A stretch of DNA of 64,000 bases from Comamonas sp. GB3 AK4-5. GTDB lineage: Bacteria; Pseudomonadota; Gammaproteobacteria; Burkholderiales; Burkholderiaceae_C. Positions 17,184-26,656 of the stretch are shown one piece after another. The DNA lies in the NCBI RefSeq assembly GCF_041320665.1, contig NZ_CP166730.1, positions 4,278,001 through 4,342,000 of the forward strand, read 5' to 3'. Position numbers and translations under genes: made by a program. Below the pieces are notes generated by a model. It did not search any database. It was given only the letters and a program-made list of their open reading frames with translations, and had not been told where the DNA came from. Positions within the stretch are counted from its first letter, which is position 1; every line of letters begins with the position of its first letter.

Positions 17184-17455
17184 TTAGAACGTGTGCAAGG
17201 TCTCTACGCAGTCGCGTTGGAGCGCAATCGGGATGAGTTCGAGTCGATGGGGCGCAGCTTGCACTCGTGTGCAGGCAAGCCACAGCGCGAAGAAATCGCC
17301 CGATTGCGCTCCAACCCTTCGGGCCAGTGGCTTTGCGGGCGGTCTACGGCGTTGCGAATCCTCGCAATAGCACAGCTATTGCTGCGGTATCGCGCCTTGT
17401 ACCCCATCCCGCAAAGACACTGGCGCGCCGCGAGGAGACTTTGAACACGTTCTTA
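17184..17455. repeat. 272-bp structured element with imperfect terminal inverted repeats
   Basis: Ends are 21-bp imperfect inverted repeats (17184-17204 and 17435-17455, 18 of 21 matching; core agaacgtgt.caa.gtctc). Inside, gttggagcgcaatcggg (17216-17232) is exactly inverted at 17299-17315, with a smaller gcttgc/gcaagc hairpin between. A second stem pairs gccagtggctttgcggg (from about 17323) with cccgcaaagacactggc (near 17409-17425), enclosing gcaatag-cacag-ctattgc. No open frame is credible. It resembles a non-autonomous MITE or a structured intergenic repeat. No clear target-site duplication is visible. Confidence 0.65.
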
Positions 17456-17468
17456 CAGGAGTTGTTTC

Positions 17469-18392
17469 ATGGGGTCTTATTTATTCCCGCTGCTGGCGGT
17501 GCTGATCTGGTCGGTCAACACCGTGGTCAGCAAGCTGGCGGCCGACAGCATTGGCGCGGCCGAGATCGGTTTTTTCCGCTGGGTCGTGGCGGCCGTGTTG
17601 TTCACGCCTTTCTTGCTGCGCTCGGTATGGCGTGAGCGCAGCTACATCCGCCCTCTGCTGCCCAAACTCATCGTGCTGGGCACCCTGGGCATGGTGATCT
17701 ACCAAAGCCTGGCCTACTACGCGGCTCATATGACATCGGCCACGCACATGGGGCTGATCGGCTCACTCACGCCCATGATGGTGCTGGGTCTGTCCACCGT
17801 CATGCTGGGTCAGCGCCTGAGCTGGGGTGCCGTGGTGGGCTGCCTGCTGGCCGTTTTCGGCGTGGCCACCGTGGTGTCTTCGGGCGATCCGGCCAGCCTG
17901 CTGACCCAGGGCATCAACGGCGGTGATGTGCTGATGTTCATCGCCATGCTGGCCTATGCGGTCTACAACATTCTGCTCAAGCGCTGGCCCATGCCGCGCC
18001 TGGCCACGGTGCAGCTGCTGTATCTGCAAATCCTGGTGGCCGTGGCGGCCCAGCTGCCGCTGTATGTGCTCTCGCCCAAGATTGGACTGAATGCGGCCAA
18101 TCTGCCACTGGTGGGCTTTGCCGGCATCATGGCCTCGATTGCCGCGCCCCTGCTGTGGATGATTTCGGTGGCCCGCATAGGCCCGGGGCGCTCCAGCATG
18201 TTCTTCAACCTGGTGCCCATCTTCACGGCCATGATTGCCTATGTGGCCCTCAGCGAGCCCCTGGCCGCCTACCACGCCGTGGGTGGTGTGCTGACCATTG
18301 CCGGCCTGCTGCTGGCCGAACTGTGGAAGCAGCCGCTGCGTGCGCCCCGCCCAGCCCCTCACACGGCAGAGCCCTGCGCCCCTTGCAAGTGA
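17469..18392 (+). CDS. EamA family (DMT superfamily) transporter
   Basis: A 307-residue inner-membrane protein with ten predicted helices in two EamA repeats, typical of drug/metabolite exporters such as RhtA or YdcZ relatives. The first half has LIWSVNTVVSKLAA and FFRWVVAAVLFTPF; the second half starts near residue 150 (NGGDVLMFIAMLAYAVYNIL) and includes SIAAPLLWMISVARIGPGR. ATG 17469 follows an AGGAG site (17456-17460) that directly abuts the end of the structured repeat element, so the repeat may have supplied part of the leader. The substrate is unknown. The divergent AraC gene is a candidate regulator. Confidence 0.9.
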   Translation: MGSYLFPLLAVLIWSVNTVVSKLAADSIGAAEIGFFRWVVAAVLFTPFLLRSVWRERSYIRPLLPKLIVLGTLGMVIYQSLAYYAAHMTSATHMGLIGSLTPMMVLGLSTVMLGQRLSWGAVVGCLLAVFGVATVVSSGDPASLLTQGINGGDVLMFIAMLAYAVYNILLKRWPMPRLATVQLLYLQILVAVAAQLPLYVLSPKIGLNAANLPLVGFAGIMASIAAPLLWMISVARIGPGRSSMFFNLVPIFTAMIAYVALSEPLAAYHAVGGVLTIAGLLLAELWKQPLRAPRPAPHTAEPCAPCK

Positions 18393-18538
18393 GGCGGCGC
18401 AGCAGCCTGGGGGCTTGCACGGCCCCGCGCGGGGAAAGAAAACGGGGAGTGCCGCATGGAATCAAAGGCGCTTGTATGCAGGCAGGAACGGGGCTACACA
18501 GCTCCGCCCAGAAAACGGCCTTCCCTGCCGCAGTGAAC

Positions 18539-18706
18539 TCAGTCCAGCAGGCTGATGATGGTGCCACTCATCAGCGCCAGCAGCGCCACCACGGCCACCA
18601 GCATGGCCCAGGGGCCCCAGCGCCGGTCACGATAGGAAAAACCCACGAGCAGCAGCAGGCAGCTGGGCGCCAGGGCCCACAGAACGGGGTGGTAGTTCAG
18701 AAACAT
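18539..18706 (-). CDS. Small two-helix membrane protein
   Basis: A 55-residue hypothetical protein. It has two hydrophobic segments (about 8-23 and 33-51) separated by a basic loop SYRDRRWGP, so it is probably an inner-membrane protein with both ends on the same side. The ATG at 18706 is preceded at a 7-nt distance by AAGGAGA, a strong ribosome-binding site, which is the main reason to accept such a short gene. It has no obvious operon partner, lying between EamA and cysK genes on the other strand. No function is proposed. Confidence 0.7.
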   Translation of the reverse strand: MFLNYHPVLWALAPSCLLLLVGFSYRDRRWGPWAMLVAVVALLALMSGTIISLLD

Positions 18707-18924
18707 GGCCGCTTCTCCTTGCAGACTTTGCTGCAATGCATTGTCGGCGGCAAAGCGTAGAACTCTGCTCAGGCAAGCCCTATGTCTTGATGAAGATCAA
18801 GTACAGCCTGCGCAATCCCGCCGCCACGCAACAACATGGGCCCTGCATATCCATATAGCTGGCAGGCGGAACAAGTGCGCCACAATGGTTCACGGTCATT
18901 CCCCATCACCTTGCAGGAGCCACC

Positions 18925-19845
18925 ATGAAATTCGACAACGTGCTGCAAACCATTGGCAACACGCCCAGCATCCACATCAACCGCCTGTTTGGTGCCGGCG
19001 CCAATGTCTGGATCAAGTCCGAGCGCAGCAACCCGGGCGGCTCCATCAAGGACCGCATTGCCCTGGCCATGGTGGAAGATGCCGAAAAATCCGGCGCCCT
19101 CCAGCCTGGTGGCGTGATCATCGAGCCCACCAGCGGCAACACCGGCGTGGGCCTGGCCCTGGTGGCTGCGGTCAAGGGCTACAAGCTGATTTTGGTGATG
19201 CCCGAGAGCATGAGCATAGAGCGCCGCCGTCTGATGCTGGCCTATGGCGCCAGCTTTGACCTGACGCCCAAGGAAAAAGGCATGAAGGGCGCCATCGCCC
19301 GCGCCCAGGAACTGGCCGAGCAGACCCCGGGCGCCTGGGTTCCCCAGCAGTTCGAGAACCCCGCCAATGTGGCCGCGCATGAAGCCACCACGGCCCAGGA
19401 AATCCTGGCCGACTTCCCCGAAGGCCTGGACGCCATCATCACCGGCGTGGGCACAGGCGGCCACCTGAGCGGCGTCGCCAAGGTGCTCAAGGCCAAGTTC
19501 CCGAATCTGAAGGTTTTTGCCGTGGAGCCCAGCGCTTCGCCTGTGATTTCTGGTGGACAACCTGCCCCCCACCCCATCCAGGGCATTGGCGCCGGCTTTG
19601 TGCCCAAGAACCTGGACACCAGCTTGCTCAATGGCGTGATCCAGGTGGAAGCCGAACCCGCCCGCGAGTACGCCCGCCGCATGGCACGCGAAGAAGGTCT
19701 GCTGGTGGGCATATCCTCCGGCGCCACCCTGGCCGCCATCGCCCAGAAACTGCCCGAGCTTCCCCCAGGCGCCAAGGTGCTGGGCTTTGCCTACGACACG
19801 GGCGAGCGCTATCTGTCGGTGGAAGGCTTTTTGCCTACGGCCTGA
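18925..19845 (+). CDS. cysK: Cysteine synthase A (O-acetylserine sulfhydrylase)
   Basis: PLP enzyme that makes cysteine from O-acetylserine and sulfide in the cytoplasm. 306 residues, the normal CysK length. The PLP lysine lies in [11 protein letters not shown] (Lys42), the substrate loop is [13 protein letters not shown] and the phosphate-binding loop is [10 protein letters not shown]. The overall pattern is closer to CysK than CysM, although the two cannot be separated with certainty by eye. AGGAG 6 nt before the ATG supports the start, and a rho-independent terminator follows, so it appears monocistronic. Confidence 0.93.
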   Translation: MKFDNVLQTIGNTPSIHINRLFGAGANVWIKSERSNPGGSIKDRIALAMVEDAEKSGALQPGGVIIEPTSGNTGVGLALVAAVKGYKLILVMPESMSIERRRLMLAYGASFDLTPKEKGMKGAIARAQELAEQTPGAWVPQQFENPANVAAHEATTAQEILADFPEGLDAIITGVGTGGHLSGVAKVLKAKFPNLKVFAVEPSASPVISGGQPAPHPIQGIGAGFVPKNLDTSLLNGVIQVEAEPAREYARRMAREEGLLVGISSGATLAAIAQKLPELPPGAKVLGFAYDTGERYLSVEGFLPTA

Positions 19846-19886
19846 GTGCCCTGGGCACGGCCCCACACCGCTACACACCCTCTGCC

Positions 19887-19912
19887 AAGGCCTGCATCTG
19901 CAGGCCTTTTTT
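19887..19912 (+). terminator. Rho-independent terminator after cysK
   Basis: Inverted repeat aaggcctgca / tgcaggcctt (19887-19896 / 19899-19908) followed by a T run to 19912, 42 bp after the cysK stop codon. Confidence 0.88.
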
Positions 19913-20029
19913 CATATGGATTACGCAGATGCCGGCCAGAGCGAAAGCCCGCCCTCTGCCTGAAATCCTCTTGGCCGGCCTGGATTTCCCCTTTACTTGA
20001 CGACATCTGCGAATGGCTCACACAATTAA

Positions 20030-20043
20030 GGAACGATCATTCC
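20030..20043. promoter_or_regulatory. Putative TetR operator, site 1 (own gene)
   Basis: The 14-mer ggaacgatcattcc, a near-perfect palindrome (one mismatched pair), ends 18 bp before the tetR start codon. The identical 14-mer occurs before the downstream oxidoreductase gene at 20700-20713. Confidence 0.8.
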
Positions 20044-20061
20044 AATTCACACTATTTATTT

Positions 20062-20643
20062 ATGCGCGCCAAAGAATTCGAGCCCGACGAGATTGCCGAT
20101 GCCGCCATGCAGGTGTTCTGGCAGCGCGGCTATGCCGCAACCTCGGTGCAGGATTTGGTGCAAGGCACAGGCTTGTCGCGCAGCAGCCTCTACAGCACTT
20201 TTGAGAGCAAACAAGGGCTTTACCAAAAGGCTTTGCAGCGCTATGCCGCCGTCACCACCAGCAATGTGGAGTTGCTGTCTGGCCCAGGTCTGCCGCAGGC
20301 ATTGATCCGGCAATTGCTGGAGCAGGTGGCCCAAAGCGAATGCAGCGACCCACAACGGCGAGGCTGCCTGGTTGCCAATGCCTCATTGGAGCTCGGCGCC
20401 CATGACCCCGCCGTAGCCACCCTGGTGTCACAGAACTTTCAACGCCTGCAAAAAGCGCTGGAAAAGCTGATCCAGCGCGGACAGCAGGCCGGCGACATCC
20501 GCAGCACCCAGAGCCCGCGTGCACTGGCCCGTTTTTTGGTCAACACCATGCAAGGCATGCGGGTACTGGGAAAAGGCAGCCCCGCTTCACAGCGTCGTCA
20601 ATGCCTGCAGGAGGTGGTGGATGTGGCACTGAGCACCTTGTAA
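20062..20643 (+). CDS. TetR/AcrR family repressor
   Basis: A 193-residue TetR-type regulator. The N-terminal helix-turn-helix includes EIADAAMQVFWQRGYAATSV and GTGLSRSSLYSTFESKQGLY (about 8-54). The ligand-binding domain contains the RRGCLVANASLELGAHD segment near residue 100, a Cys-containing pattern seen in NemR-like reactive-electrophile sensors; Cys at about residue 99 is a candidate sensor, but that is inference. No Shine-Dalgarno sequence is evident before ATG 20062. It probably represses itself and the following oxidoreductase gene through identical 14-bp operators. Confidence 0.9.
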   Translation: MRAKEFEPDEIADAAMQVFWQRGYAATSVQDLVQGTGLSRSSLYSTFESKQGLYQKALQRYAAVTTSNVELLSGPGLPQALIRQLLEQVAQSECSDPQRRGCLVANASLELGAHDPAVATLVSQNFQRLQKALEKLIQRGQQAGDIRSTQSPRALARFLVNTMQGMRVLGKGSPASQRRQCLQEVVDVALSTL

Positions 20644-20650
20644 TCCTCGT

Positions 20651-20685
20651 ACCGAAACATGGCGTATACGCAGGTTTCGGTTTTT
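20651..20685 (+). terminator. Rho-independent terminator after tetR
   Basis: Stem accgaaac / gtttcggt (20651-20658 / 20674-20681) with a loop that contains the 10-bp palindrome gcgtatacgc, followed by five T. It separates tetR from the second operator, so the two genes are separate transcripts under one repressor. Confidence 0.78.
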
Positions 20686-20699
20686 CTTCACCCATTTCT

Positions 20700-20713
20700 G
20701 GAACGATCATTCC
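20700..20713. promoter_or_regulatory. Putative TetR operator, site 2 (target gene)
   Basis: Exact copy of the 14-mer ggaacgatcattcc found before tetR, here 19 bp before the start codon of the NAD-binding oxidoreductase gene. Confidence 0.8.
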
Positions 20714-20732
20714 ACAAAAACCAGGAGCTCCT

Positions 20733-21596
20733 ATGCAGCAAGACCAGCAACCCACCATCGCCGTGCTCGGCACGGGTCTTATCGGCGCCCCCATGGCCCG
20801 CAATCTGCGCAAGCGCGGCTTTGCTGTACATGCCTGGAATCGCACACCTTCCAAAGCACAGGCGCTGGCCATAGACGGTGTTCAGGCATTCCACCACCCG
20901 CAAGATGCCGTGCGCAATGCAGACATCATCATGACCGTGCTCAACGATGGCGCCAGCGTCCACAGCGCCATGCAGGCTGCCGCACCCGCCGTGCGCCAAG
21001 GCGCCATCTGGCTGCAGGCCAGTACCGTTGGCATGGAGGCCATCGCCATGCTGGCCGAACAGGCCAGGCAACAAGGCCTGGTGTTTTACGACGCACCGGT
21101 ACAGGGAACGCGCCAGCCTGCAGAACTGGCGCAGCTGATCATCCTGGCATCCGGCCCCCTGACACAGCGCAGCGCCGTGCAGCCAGTCTTCGATGCCATT
21201 GGCAAGCGCACCCTGTGGGTGGCGGAGCAAGCAGGAGCCAGCAGCCGCCTGAAGCTGGCGCTCAACAGCTGGGCCTTTGCCTTGACCCACGGGCTGGCGG
21301 AAAGCCTGGCCTTGGCAAAGGCCTTGGGAGTGGACCCGGCCCTGGTGGTGGATGTGGTCGCCAGCGGCCCCATGGACAGCGGTTATTTCCAGGCCAAGGC
21401 TGCTGCCATGCTGGCCGAGAACTACAGCACCAGTTTTTCCATTGCCAATGCGGCCAAGGACGCGCGCCTGGTCATGGAGGCTGCGGAACAAGCCGGGGTG
21501 CAATTGGATACGGCACAAGCAGGGCTGCGGCGCTTTGAGCGCGCCCTGACAGCAGGGCATGGCAGCAAGGACATGGCAGCAACCTACCTCGCATGA
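20733..21596 (+). CDS. NAD(P)-dependent beta-hydroxyacid dehydrogenase-family oxidoreductase
   Basis: A 287-residue protein of the 3-hydroxyisobutyrate dehydrogenase/6-phosphogluconate dehydrogenase-like family. The N-terminal Rossmann motif VLGTGLIGAPMARNL is at about 11-25, the substrate-loop region reads DAPVQGTRQPAE (most relatives have PVSGG here), and the conserved Lys lies in SSRLKLALNSW. The C-terminal helical domain ends with AALRRFERAL-like residues. AGGAG 5-6 nt before ATG 20733 supports the start. The shared operator indicates repression by the adjacent TetR regulator, so it may act on a reactive carbonyl. The substrate is unknown; the altered PVQGT loop suggests it differs from hydroxyisobutyrate. 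Confidence 0.9.
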   Translation: MQQDQQPTIAVLGTGLIGAPMARNLRKRGFAVHAWNRTPSKAQALAIDGVQAFHHPQDAVRNADIIMTVLNDGASVHSAMQAAAPAVRQGAIWLQASTVGMEAIAMLAEQARQQGLVFYDAPVQGTRQPAELAQLIILASGPLTQRSAVQPVFDAIGKRTLWVAEQAGASSRLKLALNSWAFALTHGLAESLALAKALGVDPALVVDVVASGPMDSGYFQAKAAAMLAENYSTSFSIANAAKDARLVMEAAEQAGVQLDTAQAGLRRFERALTAGHGSKDMAATYLA

Positions 21597-21634
21597 CGGC
21601 CCAAGAGCGCATGCACATGTCCTCTACACTGACC

Positions 21635-21659
21635 AGCCGCTGATTCAGCGGCTTTTTTT
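21635..21659 (+). terminator. Rho-independent terminator after the oxidoreductase gene
   Basis: Inverted repeat agccgctga / tcagcggct (21635-21643 / 21645-21653) followed by a run of seven T ending at 21659. Confidence 0.88.
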
Positions 21660-21671
21660 GCGCCGTCCCTT

Positions 21672-21691
21672 AAAACGTGTTCACGATCTTA
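21672..21691. repeat. Solo copy of the short terminal repeat (AACGTGTTCACGATCT type)
   Basis: Reads aaaacgtgttcacgatctta. Nearly the same sequence occurs at 25034-25053, and related sequences form both ends of the 17184-17455 element. Confidence 0.6.
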
Positions 21692-21719
21692 TGGAATGCC
21701 GGCGCCGCGAGACAAACCC

Positions 21720-22076
21720 ATGGCACAAAAAATCGTCTTCATCGTCCACGCCGCGCCCTATGGCAGCGAGCGTTGTCTGTCCGCCCTGCGCGTGGCCAAC
21801 ACCCTGTCCGGGCGCGACGACGCGCCCGAAGTCAAGCTGTTCCTGATGTCGGATGCCACCGTCGTTGGCCTGCCCCACCAACACGATGGTGCCGGCAGCG
21901 GCCTGCAGGCCCAGGTGGAACAGCTGATCGCGGCCGGCACCCACATTCGCCTGTGCCGCACCTGCGCACTGGCGCGTGGCCTGGCCGAGCTGACGCTGAT
22001 TGAGGGCGTATCGATAGGCACGCTGCCCGAGCTGGGTGACTGGATCATGGCCGCCGACAAGGTCATCACGTTTTAA
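21720..22076 (+). CDS. DsrE/DsrF family small sulfur-relay-type protein
   Basis: A 118-residue DsrE-fold protein (MAQKIVFIVHAAPYGSERC to GDWIMAADKVITF). Members bind or relay sulfur (TusD, DsrE) or have unknown roles (YchN). Two cysteines in RLCRTCALARGL, near residues 80-83, sit where DsrE-like proteins carry the functional Cys; a further Cys is at about residue 19. The start could be ATG 21696 or 21720; the second begins directly with the conserved first strand and is chosen, although neither has a good ribosome-binding site. It is preceded by a solo repeat end and stands alone. Confidence 0.82.
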   Translation: MAQKIVFIVHAAPYGSERCLSALRVANTLSGRDDAPEVKLFLMSDATVVGLPHQHDGAGSGLQAQVEQLIAAGTHIRLCRTCALARGLAELTLIEGVSIGTLPELGDWIMAADKVITF

Positions 22077-22207
22077 ACGCTTCAAAAAACTGGCGCAGCC
22101 CAAGCCAGGCACCCGCACGCTGCGGCTGTTGTCCACTTGAGAGTCAGCATGCATCTCCCGCGGGGAGTTCTGTGATATTGCGAGGGCTGATGCTGGCCCT
22201 AGCCACA

Positions 22208-22306
22208 CAAAACTGGCGCTACCCAGGCCAGCAGACAGCGAGCAAGGGCCGCCCCGCAGCGAGGCTGTCGTCCCCCTGGGGGGAAGCCGCAAAGCGGCTC
22301 AGGGGG
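22208..22306 (-). repeat. Dispersed gene-end repeat, copy D
   Basis: Starts on the minus strand at the end of the DUF3617-like gene, whose TGA stop codon (22299-22301) lies inside CCCCCCTGAGCCGC. The body cccctggggggaagccgcaa and agcgagcaagggccgcccc match copies A and C. Confidence 0.75.
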
Positions 22307-22793
22307 GATTACATCCCCCCAAATAACGGTAGTCCTGCACCAGCAGCATGCGGGGGCCAGTGGCCCCCATCTGCAGCTGAGACTCTGCATGCAGGCGCTC
22401 CTTGGCGGGCCTGGTGAAGGTCATCACCGCCGGCAGAGAATCTTTCCCATCCCGATGGCAGCGCAGCTCCAGCTTCCCTTCGGTGGCCGTGTTCACAGGT
22501 AGCTGTACGCTGCAGATCTGCCCGGACTGGACCGTCTCCACCAGCTCCTGCAGATCACGGGTAATGGCCTGCGGGGTGATGCAGCCCTGCTCCGGCGCCT
22601 CATCAGACGAAGCCGGTTCGGTGCGGCTGCGCAGCTCCCACAGGCCCGATGGAATGTCCTGCAACACCTGAATCTGGGTCACAGCCCCGGCTTCAGCGGG
22701 TTGGGCCTGGGCCGAAAGCGCCAGCGCGCCACAGCCCAACCAGATGCTCCAACCCAGCCACTGTGATGGCTTGCTCTGCCCGTTTTTTCGCAC
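22299..22793 (-). CDS. DUF3617-family exported protein
   Basis: A 164-residue protein with an N-terminal signal peptide (hydrophobic LGWSIWLGCGALALSAQAQ, cleavage near residue 31). The mature part has IPSGLWELRSRTEP and a CITPQAI segment typical of DUF3617, a periplasmic family of unknown function in proteobacteria. The start is GTG at 22793 with AGG about 9 nt upstream; no ATG is available in frame before the signal peptide. The last codons overlap a dispersed repeat, which provides the stop codon. Divergent from the ABC exporter gene. Confidence 0.75.
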   Translation of the reverse strand: MRKNGQSKPSQWLGWSIWLGCGALALSAQAQPAEAGAVTQIQVLQDIPSGLWELRSRTEPASSDEAPEQGCITPQAITRDLQELVETVQSGQICSVQLPVNTATEGKLELRCHRDGKDSLPAVMTFTRPAKERLHAESQLQMGATGPRMLLVQDYRYLGGCNPP

Positions 22794-23015
22794 GCACTAC
22801 CTGCTTTCTTGTTCCAAGGTTTTTCCAGCGCCACCTGTTTGCGGCGCCGCGCGGCGCAGTATAGACAGCGGGAAACAGCGGTGTGCGTCTGGGCATGGAC
22901 CGCAGCAGTGCGGAAGATGGCGGGCGGAATCCCCTGCCGCTGCCCGGGCATCTTGAGGCCGGCGCCTGCGCCGAGGCGCTCCATCTACCATAGACAGGCC
23001 AAGGAGTCCTGCATC

Positions 23016-24860
<1,845 letters not shown>

Positions 24861-24876
24861 AGCGGCTCTTTATCCA

Positions 24877-24908
24877 CAGATATTGCCTGCCAACGCAGGC
24901 AATATCTG
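24877..24908. terminator. Strong hairpin after the ABC exporter gene
   Basis: A 14-bp perfect stem (24877-24890 / 24895-24908) with a 4-nt loop, 16 bp after the stop codon. There is no T run, so termination is likely but not certain. Confidence 0.55.
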
Positions 24909-25033
24909 CATTGACAGCTTCGCTTTTCATAGCACCCGCATCTTCTTCCCGCCTGCATGGCGGGATTTTTTTGGCCTGCTGCAGGCGCTGGCCCGGCATC
25001 GATTCACGCCCGGCGGCCATGCACCAGCACCTC

Positions 25034-25053
25034 AGAACGTGTTCACGATCTCA
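25034..25053. repeat. Solo copy of the short terminal repeat overlapping a stop codon
   Basis: Reads agaacgtgttcacgatctca, matching 21672-21691 at 17 of 20 positions. Its last three bases form the stop codon of the small lipoprotein gene on the minus strand. Confidence 0.6.
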
Positions 25054-25194
25054 ATACCGCTGCCCTGGCGGTGGCCGACGGTCCCCGTCATAGTGGCCGT
25101 GATCATGCCCATGGGGCGGTGCAATGATGCAACCGGTCAACATCCAGCAGACGGCCAGGGCACCGGCCCATGCCAGCAGTCGTTGCTTACGCAT
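25051..25194 (-). CDS. Small histidine-rich lipoprotein
   Basis: A 47-residue protein with a lipoprotein signal peptide ending in MLTGC (Cys22), so the mature lipoprotein is only about 26 residues. The mature part is rich in His, Asp and Pro (HGHDHGHYDGDRRPPPGQRY), which could bind metal, although that is inference. ATG 25194 has AAGGA 7 nt upstream. The stop codon is within a solo repeat sequence, so the C-terminus may have been set by repeat insertion. Such small His-rich lipoproteins are frequent in Comamonadaceae and have no known function. Confidence 0.72.
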   Translation of the reverse strand: MRKQRLLAWAGALAVCWMLTGCIIAPPHGHDHGHYDGDRRPPPGQRY

Positions 25195-25402
25195 AACGCT
25201 ATCCTTTGATGAGCGGGGCAGCGAGCCCCGATGGCCTTCACCATGCCAGCAAGCCCTGTTCATAAACAGCCCATGGCGTAAGCGAAGTAACCGCATGTGC
25301 GCCTCTGGCTGCGGTGCAGAGCGGCCCGCACGCCCGTAGAGACCGCTACCATGGCGGTCACACCCGCCCGGGTGCAGCAGCCCTCTTTTTTCCGCTTCCC
25401 GC

Positions 25403-26656
25403 ATGCGCATTCTTCACACCTCCGACTGGCATCTGGGCCAGCATTTCATGGGCCACAGCCGCCAGAGCGAACATGCAGCGCTGATAGCCTGGCTGCTGGA
25501 GCAGGTGCACGCCCAGGCCGTGGATGCCGTGCTGATTGCCGGCGACATCTTCGACACCGGCGCTCCTCCCAGCTATGCACGCGAGCTCTACCACCAGCTC
25601 ATTGCCCGCCTGCACGGCGCCGGCGTGGCCTTGCTGCTGCTGGGGGGCAACCATGATTCCGTCAGCGTGCTGGGCGAAAGCCTGCCGCTGCTGCAGCATC
25701 TGCACACCACGGTGATCGCCAGCACCGGCGCGGCCGTGCAGCATGTGGTGGTGCTGCCGCAGCGCCGCCATGCAGACGGTGCCGACGGCGCGCCGGGCTG
25801 CATCGTCTGCGCCCTGCCCTTTATTCGCCCCCGCGATGTGCTGCTCAGCCAGGCCGGCCAGAGTGCACAAGACAAGCAGCTGGCCCTGCAAACTGCCATT
25901 CAGGAGACCTATGCCCAGGTCTATGCCGCCGCCCAGGCACGCCAGGCCGCGCTGGAGCAGTCCACGGGCCAGCGCCTGCCCATCATTGCCACCGGCCACC
26001 TGACCACGGTGGGTGCCAGCAGCAATGAGTCGGTGCGCGAAATCTATGTGGGCGCGCTGGAGGCCTTTCCCACCAAGGCCTTCCCTGCTGCCGACTACAT
26101 CGCCCTGGGCCATATCCACCAGCCGCAAAAAGTGGGGGGGCTGGAACATATACGCTACTGCGGCTCGCCCATTGCCCTGGGCTTTGATGAGGCGCGCCAA
26201 ACCAAGCAGGTGCTGCTGGTGGATGTGAACGCGCAGGGGCTGCAGGCCGTCACCTCACTGCCCGTGCCAGTGTTCCAGTCGCTGTTCAGCCTGCGCGGCA
26301 CGCTGGAGAGCCTGCCCGCCGCCTTGCAAGAGGCCGCCAGCCAGGCCAGTGCGACCTGCCCGGCCTGGCTGGAAATCACCGTCGTCCAGGACGACTACCT
26401 GCCCGACCTGGCCGCCCGCCTGGACGCCATGACCCAGGGCCTGCCGCTGGAGGTGCTGCGCATCAAGCGCCAGCGCGGCAGCGCCGCCCCCCAGTTGGAG
26501 GCCGATGCCGGCGTCTCTTTGCAGGAGCTGGGCCCCCACGATGTGTTTGCCCGCCGCCTGGCCCAGGAGCAGCTGGATGACGCCCAGCAGCAAGCCTTGA
26601 GCGAACGCTACCGCGCCGTGCTGCACAGCCTGCAGGGCCAGGAGGATGCGGTATGA
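25403..26656 (+). CDS. sbcD: Exonuclease subunit SbcD
   Basis: The Mre11-like nuclease subunit of the SbcCD complex, which cuts hairpins and DNA ends in the cytoplasm. All five calcineurin-type phosphoesterase motifs are visible: DWHLG at 8-12, GDIFDTG, GGNHDS, TGHLT and GHIHQP. At 417 residues it is of normal length. sbcC overlaps it by 4 nt (ATGA), so the two are translationally coupled. No clear Shine-Dalgarno sequence is seen before ATG 25403. Confidence 0.96.
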   Translation: MRILHTSDWHLGQHFMGHSRQSEHAALIAWLLEQVHAQAVDAVLIAGDIFDTGAPPSYARELYHQLIARLHGAGVALLLLGGNHDSVSVLGESLPLLQHLHTTVIASTGAAVQHVVVLPQRRHADGADGAPGCIVCALPFIRPRDVLLSQAGQSAQDKQLALQTAIQETYAQVYAAAQARQAALEQSTGQRLPIIATGHLTTVGASSNESVREIYVGALEAFPTKAFPAADYIALGHIHQPQKVGGLEHIRYCGSPIALGFDEARQTKQVLLVDVNAQGLQAVTSLPVPVFQSLFSLRGTLESLPAALQEAASQASATCPAWLEITVVQDDYLPDLAARLDAMTQGLPLEVLRIKRQRGSAAPQLEADAGVSLQELGPHDVFARRLAQEQLDDAQQQALSERYRAVLHSLQGQEDAV

